Assembly (NCBI RefSeq): GCF_037975245.1
Contig: NC_092572.1
Location: 17,772,273-17,836,272 of the forward strand
Source: Apostichopus japonicus
Lineage: Eukaryota > Echinodermata > Holothuroidea > Aspidochirotida > Stichopodidae
Direction: 5' to 3'
Length of the DNA stretch: 64,000 bases
This document shows, in pieces, positions 1 to 12,300 of this stretch; the first letter of the stretch is position 1; each line of letters opens with the position of its first letter. Made by a program: the position numbers and the translations under genes. The notes below the pieces were generated by a model that searched no databases, was not told the origin of the DNA, and saw only the letters and a list, made by a program, of their open reading frames with translations.

Positions 1-395
1 AGGCCGACAGTACGTACACAGATGTTAAAACCTACTGCAGTTACACCATGAACAAAGATGATATTGTTCTGCACTGAGGCCTACTGTAGGGTAACTTACG
101 TTTTACTGTAGCTAAATATATACCCATGGGATTAACAATTACAGTATTCAAGCTCAAATCATGCATTCCACGGTTTTTCAATTATTCAGCATATATTATG
201 ATATTGTATAAAATACGGAAGTTCCTAGTTCTATTTTGCTAGTAACTGTGTTCGATGTCAGCACCTGAGATTGTTATTCATGTTTCACCAACCATCCTTG
301 AGTAATTGCTATTACCAGTCGAACATATTAATTGTCGTCTTCATTAGTAAATTGTTGCTGAAGTTTCGATACTACGACCAGTAATAATTGTAGCA
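1..395 (+). promoter_or_regulatory. 5' flank of ML gene copy A
   Basis: Upstream sequence of the first ML gene copy. From about 209 to the ATG at 396 it is nearly the same as the sequence upstream of copies B (9157-9343) and C (16662-16848), so this stretch of about 190 bp probably contains the 5' UTR and core promoter shared by the array. Left of about 209 it no longer matches the other two copies, which marks the edge of the duplicated unit. I see no convincing TATA box at a defined distance and cannot place the transcription start. Confidence 0.4.
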
Positions 396-1149
396 ATGAT
401 GTCCGTTCTCTTGCTGTTTCTGATGGCTTTTCCGATGACAAATGGTTTGCCTGCGTCACCGGTAATTAGTCATCTCTACGGGGTACACAGTCACGAGACA
501 TCTTCGACTATTAAAGATCAGCCAATGCCATGCGAGTACCAAATTTCTGGTAAGTCTTTAATGATTGCTGTTTAATAAACTTTACGCTATATTTTGCATA
601 GGGTTGTAAACTAATTTCGCTCTCTTCTTATTATTAGGCATATAGAATAAGGTTAATTTTCCCGTGTACAACTTTTTTTAAGTTTTACCAAGTTGCATCG
701 TTTACGACTTAGTTTGAGGTACCGGTAACTTTGGTCAAACAGAATATGATTTTCAGGTAACTCGTCTCAATGACGTACGTAATGGGCGGGAGGTGGGGGA
801 GATTTAGACTTATAATTAACGATCAAATTTATAGCACAAATCTGCCTCGCGAGAACGCGCTATTTCAGAAACCCTACCACCCACCACTCGCTCACCCTCC
901 TAGTCTTCCTAATGGGGGTCGCCGTCAACGACATCAGGCCCGAACGTTCTTCTTTATACATTCATTGACTTGCTTCTGCATGGCCCTTCCATCAAGGTTC
1001 ATGCCGCTATCCAAATCAGTGGTTGAATTGACACCGCCTCCTCTCTCTACTTTTAAAATCATAAACACCGTTACCGTTCATTGTCGTTCCTTTAATTATC
1101 AGTGCAGAATGGTACCTTCTTCAAAATAGAAGATCTTGTTAATTACTAT

Positions 1150-2925
1150 CATAAGCTATACTATGAGAAGACCTAAAAGCCCTAAGATCTATACTATGCA
1201 TAATTGCAAGCCCTATCAGCTATACTATGAGTATATGAGCTACATTATGAGCAGTTACCAGCCCTATAATCTATAATATGAGTATAATGAGTTATATTAT
1301 GAGTTCTGTGAGCTATACTATGAAGAGCTACAATCCATATGAGCTACACTATGAGTATGATGAGTTATATTATGAGTACTATGAGCTATACTATGATTAG
1401 TTACAAGCCATATGAGCTACACTATGAGTACTATGAGCTATGTATGAACAGTGTCCAGCCCGATGAGCTATACTATGAGTAGTATGAGTTATATTATAAG
1501 TACAGAGGTATACTATGAATAGCTACAGCCCTATGAGCTACACAATGAGTACTATGAGCTACATTATGAGCAGTTTCCAGCCCGATGAGCTATACTATCT
1601 GTATTATGAGTTATATTATGAGTACTATGAGCTATACTATGAATAGCTACAAGCCATATGAGCTACACTATGAGTACTATGAGCTATGTATGAACAGTTT
1701 CCAGCCCGATGAGCTATACTCTGAGTATTATGAGTTATATTATGAGTACTAAGAGCTATACTATGAATAGCTGCAAGCCATATGAGCTACACTATGAGTA
1801 CAATGAGCTATGTGTGAACAGTTTCCAGCCCTATGAGCTATACTGTGAGTATTATGAGTTATATTATGAGAGCTATACTATGAATAGTTACAAGCCATAT
1901 GAGCTACACTATGAGTACTATGAGCTACATTATGAGCAGTTACCAGCCCTATGAGCTATACTATGAGTATTATGAGTTATATTATGAGTACTATGAGCTA
2001 CATTATGAGCAGTTACAAGCCCTATGAGCTACACTATGAGTACTATGAGCTACATTATGAGCAGTTACCAGCCCTTTGAGCTGTACTTTGAGTATCGTGA
2101 GTTTTATTATGAGTACTATGAGCTATACTATAAGTATTATGAGTTATATTATGAGTACTATGAGCTATACTATGAGTATTATGAGTTATATTATGAGTAC
2201 TATGAACTATACTAATGAATATTTACAAGCCCTATGAGTTACACTATGAGTATTATGAGCTATTATGATGAGCAGTTACAAGCCCGATGAGCTATACTAT
2301 GAGTATTACGAGTTATATTATGATTTCTGTGAGCTATACTATGAATAGTTACAAGCCCGATGAGCTACACTATGAGTATCGTGAGTTATATTATGAGTAC
2401 TTTGAGCTATACATGGGCTATACAATGAGCTTTACTGTAAAACTATAAGATATACCACGAGTAGACCAACAAGCCCTATTAGCTATACTATGAGCTATAT
2501 ATGAGCTATACTATGAGCTATATATGAGCTATACTATGAGCTATATATGAGCTATACTATGAGCTATATACTTTGAAAACTATAAGATGTACTATGAGTA
2601 GACTAGCAAGCCATATGAGCTCTACTATCAGCTATACTATCAGCTATACTATGATTATTATGAGCTATACTATGACTACTCTGAGATATACATGAGCTAT
2701 ACTACGAGCTCTATTATGAATACTATAAGATATACTATGAGTAGACCAACAAGCCCTATGAGCGACAACATAAGATATACTATTAGATGAGTAGTTACAA
2801 GCCCTATGAGATGTACTATGAGTACTATGAGCTATATACATGAGCTATACTATAAGTACTATGAGCTATACCATAAATAGTTAAAAGCCATATGAGGTAT
2901 AGTATGAACTACACTATAGAGTAGG
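1150..2925 (+). repeat. TATGAGCTATAC-type minisatellite in intron 1 of ML copy A
   Basis: About 1.8 kb of degenerate tandem repeat built from 12-15 base pieces such as TATGAGCTATAC and TATGAGTACTATGAG, organised in longer blocks of roughly 50-75 bases that begin with TACAAGCCC. Several frames stay open and would read as Tyr/Glu/Leu repeats (1709-1954, 2024-2215), but stops occur in every block and no splice context supports coding. Confidence 0.9.
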
Positions 2926-3400
2926 CTCTGCGTGCGAGTACGAATAGACCATATTTGATTCGATAGCGTACGATATCTAAATAAAACGCTCAAGTTTCAA
3001 GTTGCTATCAACTCTCCGGTAGATGGTTATACATTTGTTAGGCCATGGCATTTCTTTGTCTTTTTGGTCAAAATTCGCATCACACCGGGAGTGTGCGGCG
3101 GTTCACCAACTAAATCCAGCTGCAAAACTCCAGGACTGAAGACGACCCAACACAACTCGACTGTAGTTACGAGGAAAATCGTGGATATATAGTCGTGCAT
3201 TGTGCATGTGTGTTTAAGACTATAACTGATCATGACTTTGGTCAGTGTTATGTCGTATCGGCTTCGGTCTGGAACACTGAATAGCCTATATAGCGTTTTC
3301 GTCGAGACTGCTAGCCGTGCCGTGTGTACGGGTTCACAACTAAAACTATACACGTTTTACAAATATAGCCATTGGTTACAACGGTTATACATTTTTCACG

Positions 3401-3440
3401 AAAAATCGGGTCGGGTCGGGTCGGGTCGGATCGGGTCGGG
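3401..3440 (+). repeat. TCGGG pentanucleotide repeat
   Basis: Run of TCGGG units with one TCGGA variant, in intron 1 of ML copy A. Shorter, degraded versions sit at the matching sites of copy B (11820-11850) and copy C (18040-18115). Confidence 0.85.
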
Positions 3441-5734
3441 TACAGTCGTACAGTCTGCGACGGACTTAAAGCCGCCCAGTTTCAACAAATATAACCCATC
3501 AGTGGTTTGACAAATGTACATGTGACCTAAATGAGCTCCGTTCGTTAACAGCGGAACAGTCGTTGTGATTGCTCTTATACGTCGATCAGTGTTCCGAGGT
3601 CAGTTGTAAGTCCACCGGTGTTCACCGCGTTCCGCAAACGAAGGCACGACGGTCAAGTTGAGAATTCGGGCAGTGTCTGGATGGCGAAAGGTTATATTTA
3701 TGATAAACCAAGGCTGACTCCGCACTTTCTGATTTGTATACTTTCTTTTTCCTAGGTCCTTGGATGGAAAACTTCAACTTTTCATTGACACCAAATCCGC
3801 CAAAAGTAGGAAGTCTCATCAAACTCGTTATCAATATGGTGTACCGTAAGTATACATGAAATTGATCATGATCTCCCTCCCCGCCCGCCACCTCTCCATA
3901 CACAACAATCCAGAATGAACTGGAGATGTACGATTCGTCGACACTCTCCAGATATTCTACTTACTGCATGGTGCATTAGTTTTACTCGAACACAGACTCA
4001 GTAGTTGGTCAAATTTTAGCCGATTTTTATATCAGTTGATTATTTCTCCCATTTATTTAAATTGGCAAGTTTGTTTAATCCGACCAGTGGTATCAGGTAG
4101 TCGGGCAGGAAATACGATAAGTTATTATTACTAACATTCAAATATGGCAATATTTTTCTCTTTCTGTTTTGGGTAAATTTGCAGGACGTATGGTCAATCC
4201 GGGTATATTTATATAAAAGATTTGAAACTGTAGTATAAATATGAATAAATATATATATACCCCAGTAGTTCACCGCTATATAGGGATCATTGCATGGTTT
4301 ACAATTGCGTGGGACAGTGTGGTGTCTGACTGGATATATACATACCCCAGTAGTTCACAGTTAATTAGGGATCGCGGAAAGAGCTAGGGAGATCAGTGCT
4401 ATTAACAATAAGGTCATTTGGTCAAAATCGTTCCTACCAAACGTGTTCCTGCATATTACAAGTTCTATGTTAGATTGTTGGCCGTTTCATGTTCTTCTTT
4501 TCTTTCTTTCCTTCTTTTTACTTGTATAACAGGGGACATACTCTGTTGCCGGAGAACTTTTTATTCAAGATGACGAAAATTTTTTAACATTGGTCATGAA
4601 TAATTGCACTCTTTACTGATGACCCATATGATCGAAACGTATTAACTGTAACAGTGTATAGCTAACAGAAAGGTAATTAGAAAATGACCTTATTTTTCTC
4701 AACTTTTTCAACGTTAGCTAGTCATTGTTACAACGGATTTCACCACCCATGCCCAAAATAAACAGAGCCTGGCTATTATGTCGGTCACATCGCGTTCCGC
4801 TTACTTGACCAGTTCCAATCTCTGCCTGCAGATCGCAATGGTACCATGATGAATAATAGTATTCGTTCGTTATCATCGAGGAATAGATCTTATAAAGCAT
4901 AACTTTGAAGTTTCAAGCCGTGCTCAATGTAGGAATTACATACAAATTTCACCAGATTGCTGTAGTAAACGTTCTCCTTTCATTAGTTAGAAATAATTAT
5001 ATCTTTTAGCTGTCCTTTTAATTATAGCGATACAAGTAACTGAGTTCGACATATTTTTGAGTGAAGTCCAGAAGAGAAGTAGTTTATCATAGGGTGAGAT
5101 TATTTGCACGATTACTTGGTGGCCCACACTTGGTAGCTAATATGTCGGATATTTCACAGTTTTTATCCCACAGAGATGCACTGAATAACCAATACAACTG
5201 CAACCTCTCGTATGTACGATTCTAAAAGCTTCTTTAAGGAAGGTCACGAAAAGAAAACTATGTTTTAAGAAGTGTCCCGCAATGCATTTTCCTTACCCGT
5301 TCATGGTTGCCCACCAGATTGTCCTTGTGTCACTCTATTTGAGTGTTGGTCTCAGAGAAAATGACACTTACATAAGCCAGTAATAGCTGCATATAAACAC
5401 GTTTCTAAATAAATATCTAAATATAACAGGATTTAGTAGAGTCTGCAGCACACACCCGGGTCCGGAGTTCCTTTGCATTTGAGCCCGAGTTACACCAAAG
5501 TTATGAAGACGAACTCCAAAATAGGTATATTCCATAGGCGTTTATCAGCAGTAAATAAAAGCTGTTTTGCTAAGGTAATACAAAATGTTGTTAAGAGATA
5601 CTCAGACAAATTTGAATCAATAAACAAAAGTAAGTTTCCAGATTTACTAACTCCGTTTAACCTTCTCTCTTCTCGTCTCTCGCCCGTTTCATTACTTAAC
5701 GTAAACAAACGTAACCCAAGTATATATGTATATG

Positions 5735-5992
5735 TGTAAGGGTGTATGTATGTATGTATGTATGTATGTATTTAAGATCCTCCTGCAAGCAGGAATCGCG
5801 TCTTGGGTCTGAGTGTTTGTGTCTTCAATTTTCCCCCTCTTCTATTGGGTCCTTGATGGGGACTTGAGTGTCCCTCCTGATCCCTTTCTTCACTAAACTA
5901 AACTAAACATTAATCTTGGAATGATTCAAACCAGGGACCTTATGATTGAAAGGCACCAACGTTAACCACTGAGCTTACACTCATAGAAGAAT
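5735..5992 (-). mobile_element. tRNA-derived SINE with LINE tail, internally deleted
   Basis: Read on the minus strand: a tRNA-like head (5930-5992), then the 3' end of a LINE (TTTAGTTTAGT tail, about 5800-5910), then a remnant of the SINE 3' end (CCTGCTTGCAGGAGGATCTTAAA) and a TACA microsatellite tail. Compared with the copy at 6915-7640, most of the SINE body and the LINE coding part are deleted. Confidence 0.65.
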
Positions 5993-6180
5993 ATGAAGAC
6001 AAATGCTGTTATGTTTTGTCATTCATTCGATAAACGAGATGAAATAAACATTTTAAAAAAGAGTTGTTGAAACGGTGATCAACTTATTAACAAAGTGATA
6101 ACATTTTCAATACTAACATATATGTTTGGGGTACCACAACACCTTTAGAATAGTATTGGAACTCTTGCCAATTCAAGAAT

Positions 6181-6390
6181 GAAAGTATGTCGTGTGTGCT
6201 CTCAAGATACCATCTTGTCACAAGTGGAGGGCTAAATTCAAAATTTCCCCTGACTGATATCAATATGGGACTGAAGGATCTTATAAAGGATGGGTGCCTC
6301 CCTATGGTCGTTGAATCTGACTCCCATGTAGAGGGGTTTGTGACTTATCCCACAGTAAACAAAAGAAGTGTAGACATTCAATCGTGAATT
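6181..6390 (+). other. Conserved segment with 66-codon open frame (sub-copy 1)
   Basis: An open frame from 6187 to 6387 ends in TGA. The same segment occurs at 7840-8043 and 15341-15553 with few changes. I do not recognise the sequence. The frame stays open in the copy at 15341 and, apart from one early stop, in the copy at 7840, but this may simply reflect recent duplication. Confidence 0.3.
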
Positions 6391-6427
6391 CTAAATCATA
6401 TTTAAACTAAAAATTAAGTCTATATAT

Positions 6428-6670
6428 TCAGGCGCGTATCCAGGATTTTCTAACCCGGGGGCGCGAATTACTATCTAAGCGGAGCGCCACCATAGGTTGG
6501 CGCGGAGCGTACAAGAAAATTTCTGGTTTTGATACCCCCCAGATCACCGGAAATGGCACTTCTCGGGCTTGAAAATGAGCAACCAGATGTACACTTTTGC
6601 CTGAGAACCAAGTATTTCCCAAAAGTTTTTTCCATCCATAACCTTTTTGAAGATTGTCACCAGTCACACA
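6428..6670 (-). mobile_element. Truncated hAT-like MITE
   Basis: It starts with CAGGCGCGTATCCAGG, a typical hAT-type terminus. Its interior (AGCGGAGCGCCACCATAGG, GCGCGGAGCGTACA, GATCACCGGAAATG) matches the reverse complement of the complete element at 35507-35818. The right part is lost. Confidence 0.55.
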
Positions 6671-6914
6671 TCATGTTCGACCTGATTGCATGTCCTATGG
6701 ATCATTGCTTTTGTAGGTATATTCCCGTAGGCGTAAATCAGCAATAAATATAAGCTGTTTTGCTAAGGTTATAAACAATGTATTTAAGAGATACTCAGAC
6801 AGTTTTCATTCAATTAACAAAAGTAAGTTTCCAGATTTATTAACTCCGTTTAACCTTCTCTCTTCTCATCTCTCGCCCGTTTTATGACTTAACGTAAACA
6901 AACGTAACCCACAT

Positions 6915-7640
6915 ATGTATGTATGTATGTATGTGTGTGTATGTATGTATGTATATATAGGATCCTCCTGCAAGCAGGAACTCTCGAAGAAGCCTCATTG
7001 GCTTATCGAAGCCGCAAGCTGACCGAAGTCAGTCTCTTACATTCATATTTAACGTCCATGATTATGACTGATGAATTCTCAATTGTCAACAACTCTGTCA
7101 CTGGACGACATACAATCGTTCCTTAAACAGTGTTCCTTATTATAGGCGGTTACAACTGTTGAATCTCACCGCACTGGAGCTTAGGAGGTTACCTGGGGAC
7201 TTGATTCAGGTTTTCAAGATTCTGTATGGTTTTGACAATTTATTCTTTACCGACTTTTTATGTTTGCCTAACAGTAGTTGTACCAGAGGTCACTGTCTTA
7301 AACTCCAAAAGTCACAAAGTAGGATTATTATTCGGCATTACTTTTTTTCTAATAGGTTTGTGAATGAGTGGAACGGTTTGCATGAGAAAGCTGTACTTGC
7401 AAGTAATGTCAATGGGTTTAAGAATGCCTTGGAGAAGCACTTTGAGCATTGTAATCGAGTCTGAGTGTTTGTGTCTTCAGTTTTTTTCTCTCTCCTATAG
7501 GGTTCTTGATGGAGACTTGAGTGTCCCTCATGATCCCTTTTCAACTAAACTAAACCAAACTAAACATTAATTTTGGAGTGACTCGAACCAGGACCTTTAT
7601 GATTGGAAGGCACCGGCGATAACCACTGAGCTAACACTCC
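6915..7640 (-). mobile_element. tRNA-derived SINE interrupted by a LINE fragment
   Basis: On the minus strand the tRNA-like head lies at 7564-7640 (A box TAGCTCAGTGGTTA, B box GGTTCGAGTC, matching acceptor-stem ends GGAGTG/CACTCC), the SINE body at 6958-7108 and a TACA-type microsatellite tail at 6915-6957. Between head and body, 455 bases of LINE 3' end are inserted. The uninterrupted junction is seen at 21733-21953. Confidence 0.75.
7109..7563 (+). mobile_element. 5'-truncated non-LTR retrotransposon (LINE) 3' end
   Basis: The open frame ending at 7464 carries the C-terminal reverse-transcriptase region seen in CR1/Jockey-like LINEs: LELRRLPGDLIQVFKIL, then TRGH, FFSNRFVNEWN and NGFKNALEKHF. 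A 3' UTR and a tail of CTAAA repeats (to 7563) follow. The core RT motifs are absent, so this is a dead 5'-truncated insertion. It sits inside a SINE. Confidence 0.75.
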
Positions 7641-7839
7641 TAGAAGAATATGAAGACAAATGCTGTTATGTTTTGTCATTCGTTCGATAAACGAGATGAA
7701 ATAAAAAAAATTAGAAAGATTTGTTGAACCTGTGATCAACTTATTAACAAAGTGATAACATTTTCAATACTTACATATATGTTCGAGGTACCACAACACC
7801 TTTAGAATCGTATTGGAACTCTTGCCAATTCAAGAATGA

Positions 7840-8043
7840 AAGTGTGTCGTGTGTGCTCTCAAGGTAAGGTCTTGTCACAAGTGGAGGGCTAAATTCAAAA
7901 TTTCCCCTGACTGATATCAATATGGGACTGAAGGATCTTATCAAGGATGGGTGCCTCCCTATGGTCGTTGAATCTGACTCCCATGAAGAGGGGTTTGTGA
8001 CTTATCCCACAGTAAACAAAAGAAGTGTAGACATTCAATCGTG
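7840..8043 (+). other. Conserved segment with open frame (sub-copy 2)
   Basis: Second copy of the segment at 6181-6390, part of the internal duplication of unit A. A changed base run near 7861-7870 puts a stop in the front of the frame. Confidence 0.3.
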
Positions 8044-9343
8044 AATTCTGAATCATATTTAAACTAAAAATTAAGTCTTTATATTATAAACACAATATTG
8101 TTCTAATTAAACCTTTTGTGAGTCCGAAAAGTAGGCCTGGGGTCGTATACCGGAAGCAGTGGTCTCATTCTCCCTAGTCTAAAAATAGAAATCTCCCACG
8201 ATTGACGATTGTAGATGAAAGCATGGCAACCCCATCCCTTACCTCCAACCCCCTTTCCTTGTAAGCCACTGAATTCAATACCATGGCACTATTCGACTAA
8301 TTTCATTCGATTCGATTCGAGCTCGATTTCATTTTCAAAAGAAACAATTATAGATATCATACCGTTATATAACAGAAAAGTGATTAAGGAAACTAAAAGA
8401 CAACAAAATCTGAAAACATGTTTCTACATAGCATATTATTAATTTAGTAACTATCTCAACATTAACGAGACTTACACGTCTTCTTCCCCATAATGAGTCG
8501 CCTATGTAAGTTAATTCAGGTAGGTTACAGGAAACACACACCCGACCATCATTCTTGATCTTTGCGTTAGAAATCAATGTCAAGAATTATAACTCCCAAT
8601 AACAGCTAAGACAAATGTTATCCACCTGAGATATTTAATATAAATTCAGTCACATGTGCTTCTTTTTATATGTTTTAGTCTTTGATTAAGTACTACAATA
8701 TTTAACTTCTGTAGTGGAAATGAGTTTTGCAAAGCTGAATAAAATATTGTCAGCAATTTGAAGAGTGAAAGAAATAATATATAGCAGATAGAGAGAGAGT
8801 TGCGATACGGGCAGAAATGTACTTTGGCCGAGCGGGTTCGGAAGTTACCAATTTCCCACAACAATTGCGTTTGCTAGAAAGAGTTTGACAGGTAAACCGA
8901 GCGTTTTTCACAACATAAGGCCCCCGTTGTTTTAGTATAAAAAGAGGAACTTTCAAAATAAAGCACCATTTTTTTTTGGGGGGGGGAAGAGGAAGTTTAA
9001 AGCTGTCAAGTTTTAGGTCAATAACGAATATTGACGACCCCATTGCAAGAGGGAACCTCCGTGATGACATCATTATGCATTCTACCATTGTCATTCATCC
9101 ATTCGTCCATTGTCATTCATCCATTCGTCCATTGTTTTCACACTTACGCTGCTGTGTAAAATACGGAAGTTCCTAGTTCTATTTTGCTAGTAACTGTATT
9201 CGATGTCAGCACTTAAAGTTGTTATTCATGTTTTACCAACGAGCCTTGACCAACTGCTATTAGCAATCGAACATATTTACTGTCGTCTTCATTAGTAAAT
9301 TGTTGCTGAAGTTTCAATACTGCGACCTATAACAATTGTAGCA

Positions 9344-12300
9344 ATGATGTCCATTCTCTTGCTGTTTCTGATGGCGTTTCCGATAACAAATGGTTTGCCT
9401 GCGTCACCGGTAATTAGTCATGTCTACGGGGTACACAGTCACGAGACATCTTCGACTATTAAAGATCAGCCAATGACATGCGAGTACCACATTTCTGGTA
9501 AGTCTTTAATGCACGCTGTTAAACAAGCTTTACGCTATAATTTGCATAGGGTTGTAAACTAATTTCGTTCTCTTCTTATTATTAGGCATCTAGTATCAGG
9601 TTAATTTTCCCGTGGGTACAACTCCTTTTAAATGTCCAGTACTTAACCGTATGGTTTAATATGGACGAACAAAGTATGTATTCAAACAAACATGTAAGTA
9701 TCACCAAGTTGCATCGTTTACGACTTAGTTTGGGGTACCAGTAACTTCTGGTCAAATAGAATTTGATTTTCAGGTAACTCGTCTCAATGACGTACAAAAG
9801 GGGCGAAAGGTGGGGGTGATAGAGATTAGACTTATAATTAAAGACCACATTTGTAGCACTAATATGCCTCGCGAGAACGCGCTATTTCAGAGACCCTACC
9901 ACCCACCCCTCGCTCACCCTCCTAGTCTTCCTAATGGGGGTCGCCGTCAACGACATCAGGCCCGAACGTTCTTCTTTATACATTCATTGACTTGCTTCTG
10001 CATGGCCCTTCCATAAAGGTTCATGCCGCTTTCCAAATCAGTGGTTGCATTGACACCGCCTCCTCTCTCTACTTTTAAAATCATAAACACCTTCACCGTT
10101 CATTGTCGTTCCTTTAATTATCAGTGCAGAATGGTACCTTCTTCGAAATAGAAGATCTTGTTAATTACTATCATAAGCTATACTACGAGAAGACCTACAA
10201 TCCCTTAGAGCTATGCTTTGAATAACTACAAGCTCTATGAGCTACACTATGAGTACTATGAGTTATATTACGAGGAGCTACTAGACCTATGAGCTATACT
10301 ATGAGTATTTTGAGCTATACTATGAGAAGTTACAAGCCCGATGAGCAATACTATGAGTATGATGAGTTATATTATGAGTACTATGAGCTATACTATGAAT
10401 AGTTACAAGCCCTATGAGCTACAATATGAGTACTATGAGCTATACTATGAGAGGTTACAAGCCCGATGAGCTATACTATGAGTATTATGAGTTATATTAT
10501 GAGTACTATGAGCTATACTATGAATAGCTACAATTCCTATGAGCTACACTATGAGTACTATGAGCTATATTATGAGCAGTTACAAGCCCTGTAAGCTACA
10601 CTATGAGTATTATGAGTTATATTATGAGTACTATGAGCTGTACTATGATTAGTTGCAAACCATATGAGCTACACTATGAGTACTATGAGTTATATTATGA
10701 GCAGTTACAAGCCCGATGAGCTGTACTATGAGTATTACGAGTTATATTATGATTTCTTTGAGCTATAGTATGAAGAGCTACAAGTCCTATGAGCTACACT
10801 ATGAGTACTATGAGCTATATTATGAGCAGTTACAAGCCCTGTGAGCTATACTATGAGTATTATGAGTTATATTATGAGTTCTATGAGCTATACTATGAAT
10901 AGTTACAAGCCATATGAGCAACACTTTGAGTACTCTGAGCTATATTAGGAGCATTTACCAGCCCTATGAGCTGTACTATGAGTATCGTGAGTTATATTAT
11001 TGGTACTTTGAGCTATACATGTGCTCTACAAGGAGCTTCACTATGAATACTATAAGATATTCCGAGAGTAGACCAACAAGCCCTATCAGTTATACTATGA
11101 GCTATATATGAGCTATACTATGAACTATACTATCAATACTATAAGATATACTATGAGTAGACCAACTATCCCTATGAGCGATAATATAAGATATACTATT
11201 AGATGAGTATTTACAAGCTCTACGAGATGTACTATGAGAACCATGAGCTATATACATGAACTTTACTATGAGTACTATGAGCTATACTATGAATAGTTAC
11301 AAGCCATATGAGGTATAGTATAAACTACACTATAGAGTAGGGTCTGCGTGTGAGTACGAATACACCATATTTGATTCGATAGCGTACGAGGTCTAAAATA
11401 AAACGCTCAAGTTCAAGTTGCTATCAACTCTCCGGTAGATGGTTATACATTTGTTAGGCCATGGCATTTCTTTGTCTTTCTGGTCGTAATTCGCATCACG
11501 ACGGCGGTGTGCGGCGGTTCACCAACTAAATCCAGCTGCAAAACTAGAGGACTGAAGACGACACGACACAACTCGACGGTAGTTACGAGGAAAATCGTGG
11601 ATATATAGTCGTGCATTGTGCGTGTGTGTTTAAGACTATAACTGATCATGACTTTGGTCAGTTTTATTTCGTATCGGCTTCAGTCTGGAACACTGAATAG
11701 CCTATATAGCGTTTTCGTCGAGACTGGTAGCCGTGCCGTGTGTACGGGTTCACAACTAAAACTATACACGTTTTACAAATATAGCCATTGGTTACAATGG
11801 TTATACACTTTTCACGAAAAATCGGGTCTGGTCGGATCGGGTCGGGTACAGTCGTACAGTCTGCGACGGACTGAAAACCGCCCAGTTTCAACAAATATAA
11901 CCCATCAGTGGTTTAACAAATGAAAATGTGACCTAAATGAGCTCCGTTCGTTAACAGCGGAACAGTCGTTGTGATTGCTCTTATACGTCGATCAGTGTTC
12001 CGAGGTCAGTTGTAAGTCCACCGGTGTTCACCGCGTTCCGCAAACTAAGGCACGACGGTCAAGTTGAGAATTCGGGCAGTGTATGGATGTCGAAAGGTTA
12101 TATTTATGATAAACCAAGGCTGACTCCGCACTTTCTGATTTGTGTACTCTCTTTTTCCTAGGTCCTTGGATGGACCACTTCAACTTATCATTTACACCAA
12201 ATCCACCAAAAGTAGAAAGTCTCATCAAACTCGTTATCAATGTGGTGCTCCGTAAGTATACATAAAATTGATCATTATCTCATCATTATCTGTATCAGTT

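Larger units (their letters stand above)
396..4619 (+). pseudogene. ML-domain secreted protein, copy A (broken)
   Basis: Recognisable parts: exon 1 396-549 (signal peptide and the start of the mature protein, donor GTAAGT), exon 2 3756-3845 (acceptor CCTAG, donor GTAAGT), a stub of exon 3 from 4185, and exon 5 4533-4619 ending in TGA. Exon 1, 2 and 5 frames are open. Compared with copies B and C, five bases (CAAAG) are missing directly after the exon 3 acceptor, which shifts the frame. About 20 bases further on (4205) the sequence jumps to what is intron 4 in copy B, so the rest of exon 3, intron 3 and exon 4 are gone. The remaining frame reaches TAA within a few codons, and joining exon 2 to exon 5 would be out of frame. 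A truncated transcript is possible, but no full ML domain can be made. Confidence 0.75.
209..9156 (+). repeat. Tandem duplication unit A (ML gene array)
   Basis: First of three direct segmental copies. The left edge is the sequence around TAAAATACGGAAG, which recurs at about 9157 and 16662. The unit holds an ML pseudogene, a minisatellite in its intron 1, and a distal part with SINE/LINE insertions and a second, internal duplication (about 5470-6400 against 6715-8045). It is longer than unit B because of that internal duplication. Confidence 0.85.
4620..9343. other. Intergenic region A-B: duplicated non-coding block with nested transposons
   Basis: No gene that I can support. It contains sequence conserved with 13792-16848 and partly 20676-21953, two sub-copies of one segment (about 5470-6400 and 6715-8045), SINE and LINE remnants, and a truncated hAT-like MITE. 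The last 190 bases are the promoter region of ML copy B. Open frames seen here recur in the other units only because the DNA itself is duplicated. Confidence 0.6.

Noticed and set aside
770-1129. 119-codon frame in ML copy A, partly repeated at 9810-10016
   Set aside because: It lies in intron 1 of the ML genes, the frame is not kept in copy C (17350-17530), and the similarity follows from the segmental duplication.
4718-4900. 60-codon minus-strand frame identical at 13890-14072
   Set aside because: Identity is at DNA level over the whole duplicated unit; the frame is broken in unit C (20790-20900).
5473-5739. 88-codon frame repeated at 14651-14917 and 21392-21640
   Set aside because: It runs into the SINE microsatellite tail; conserved as duplicated DNA, with no recognised domain or splice signals.
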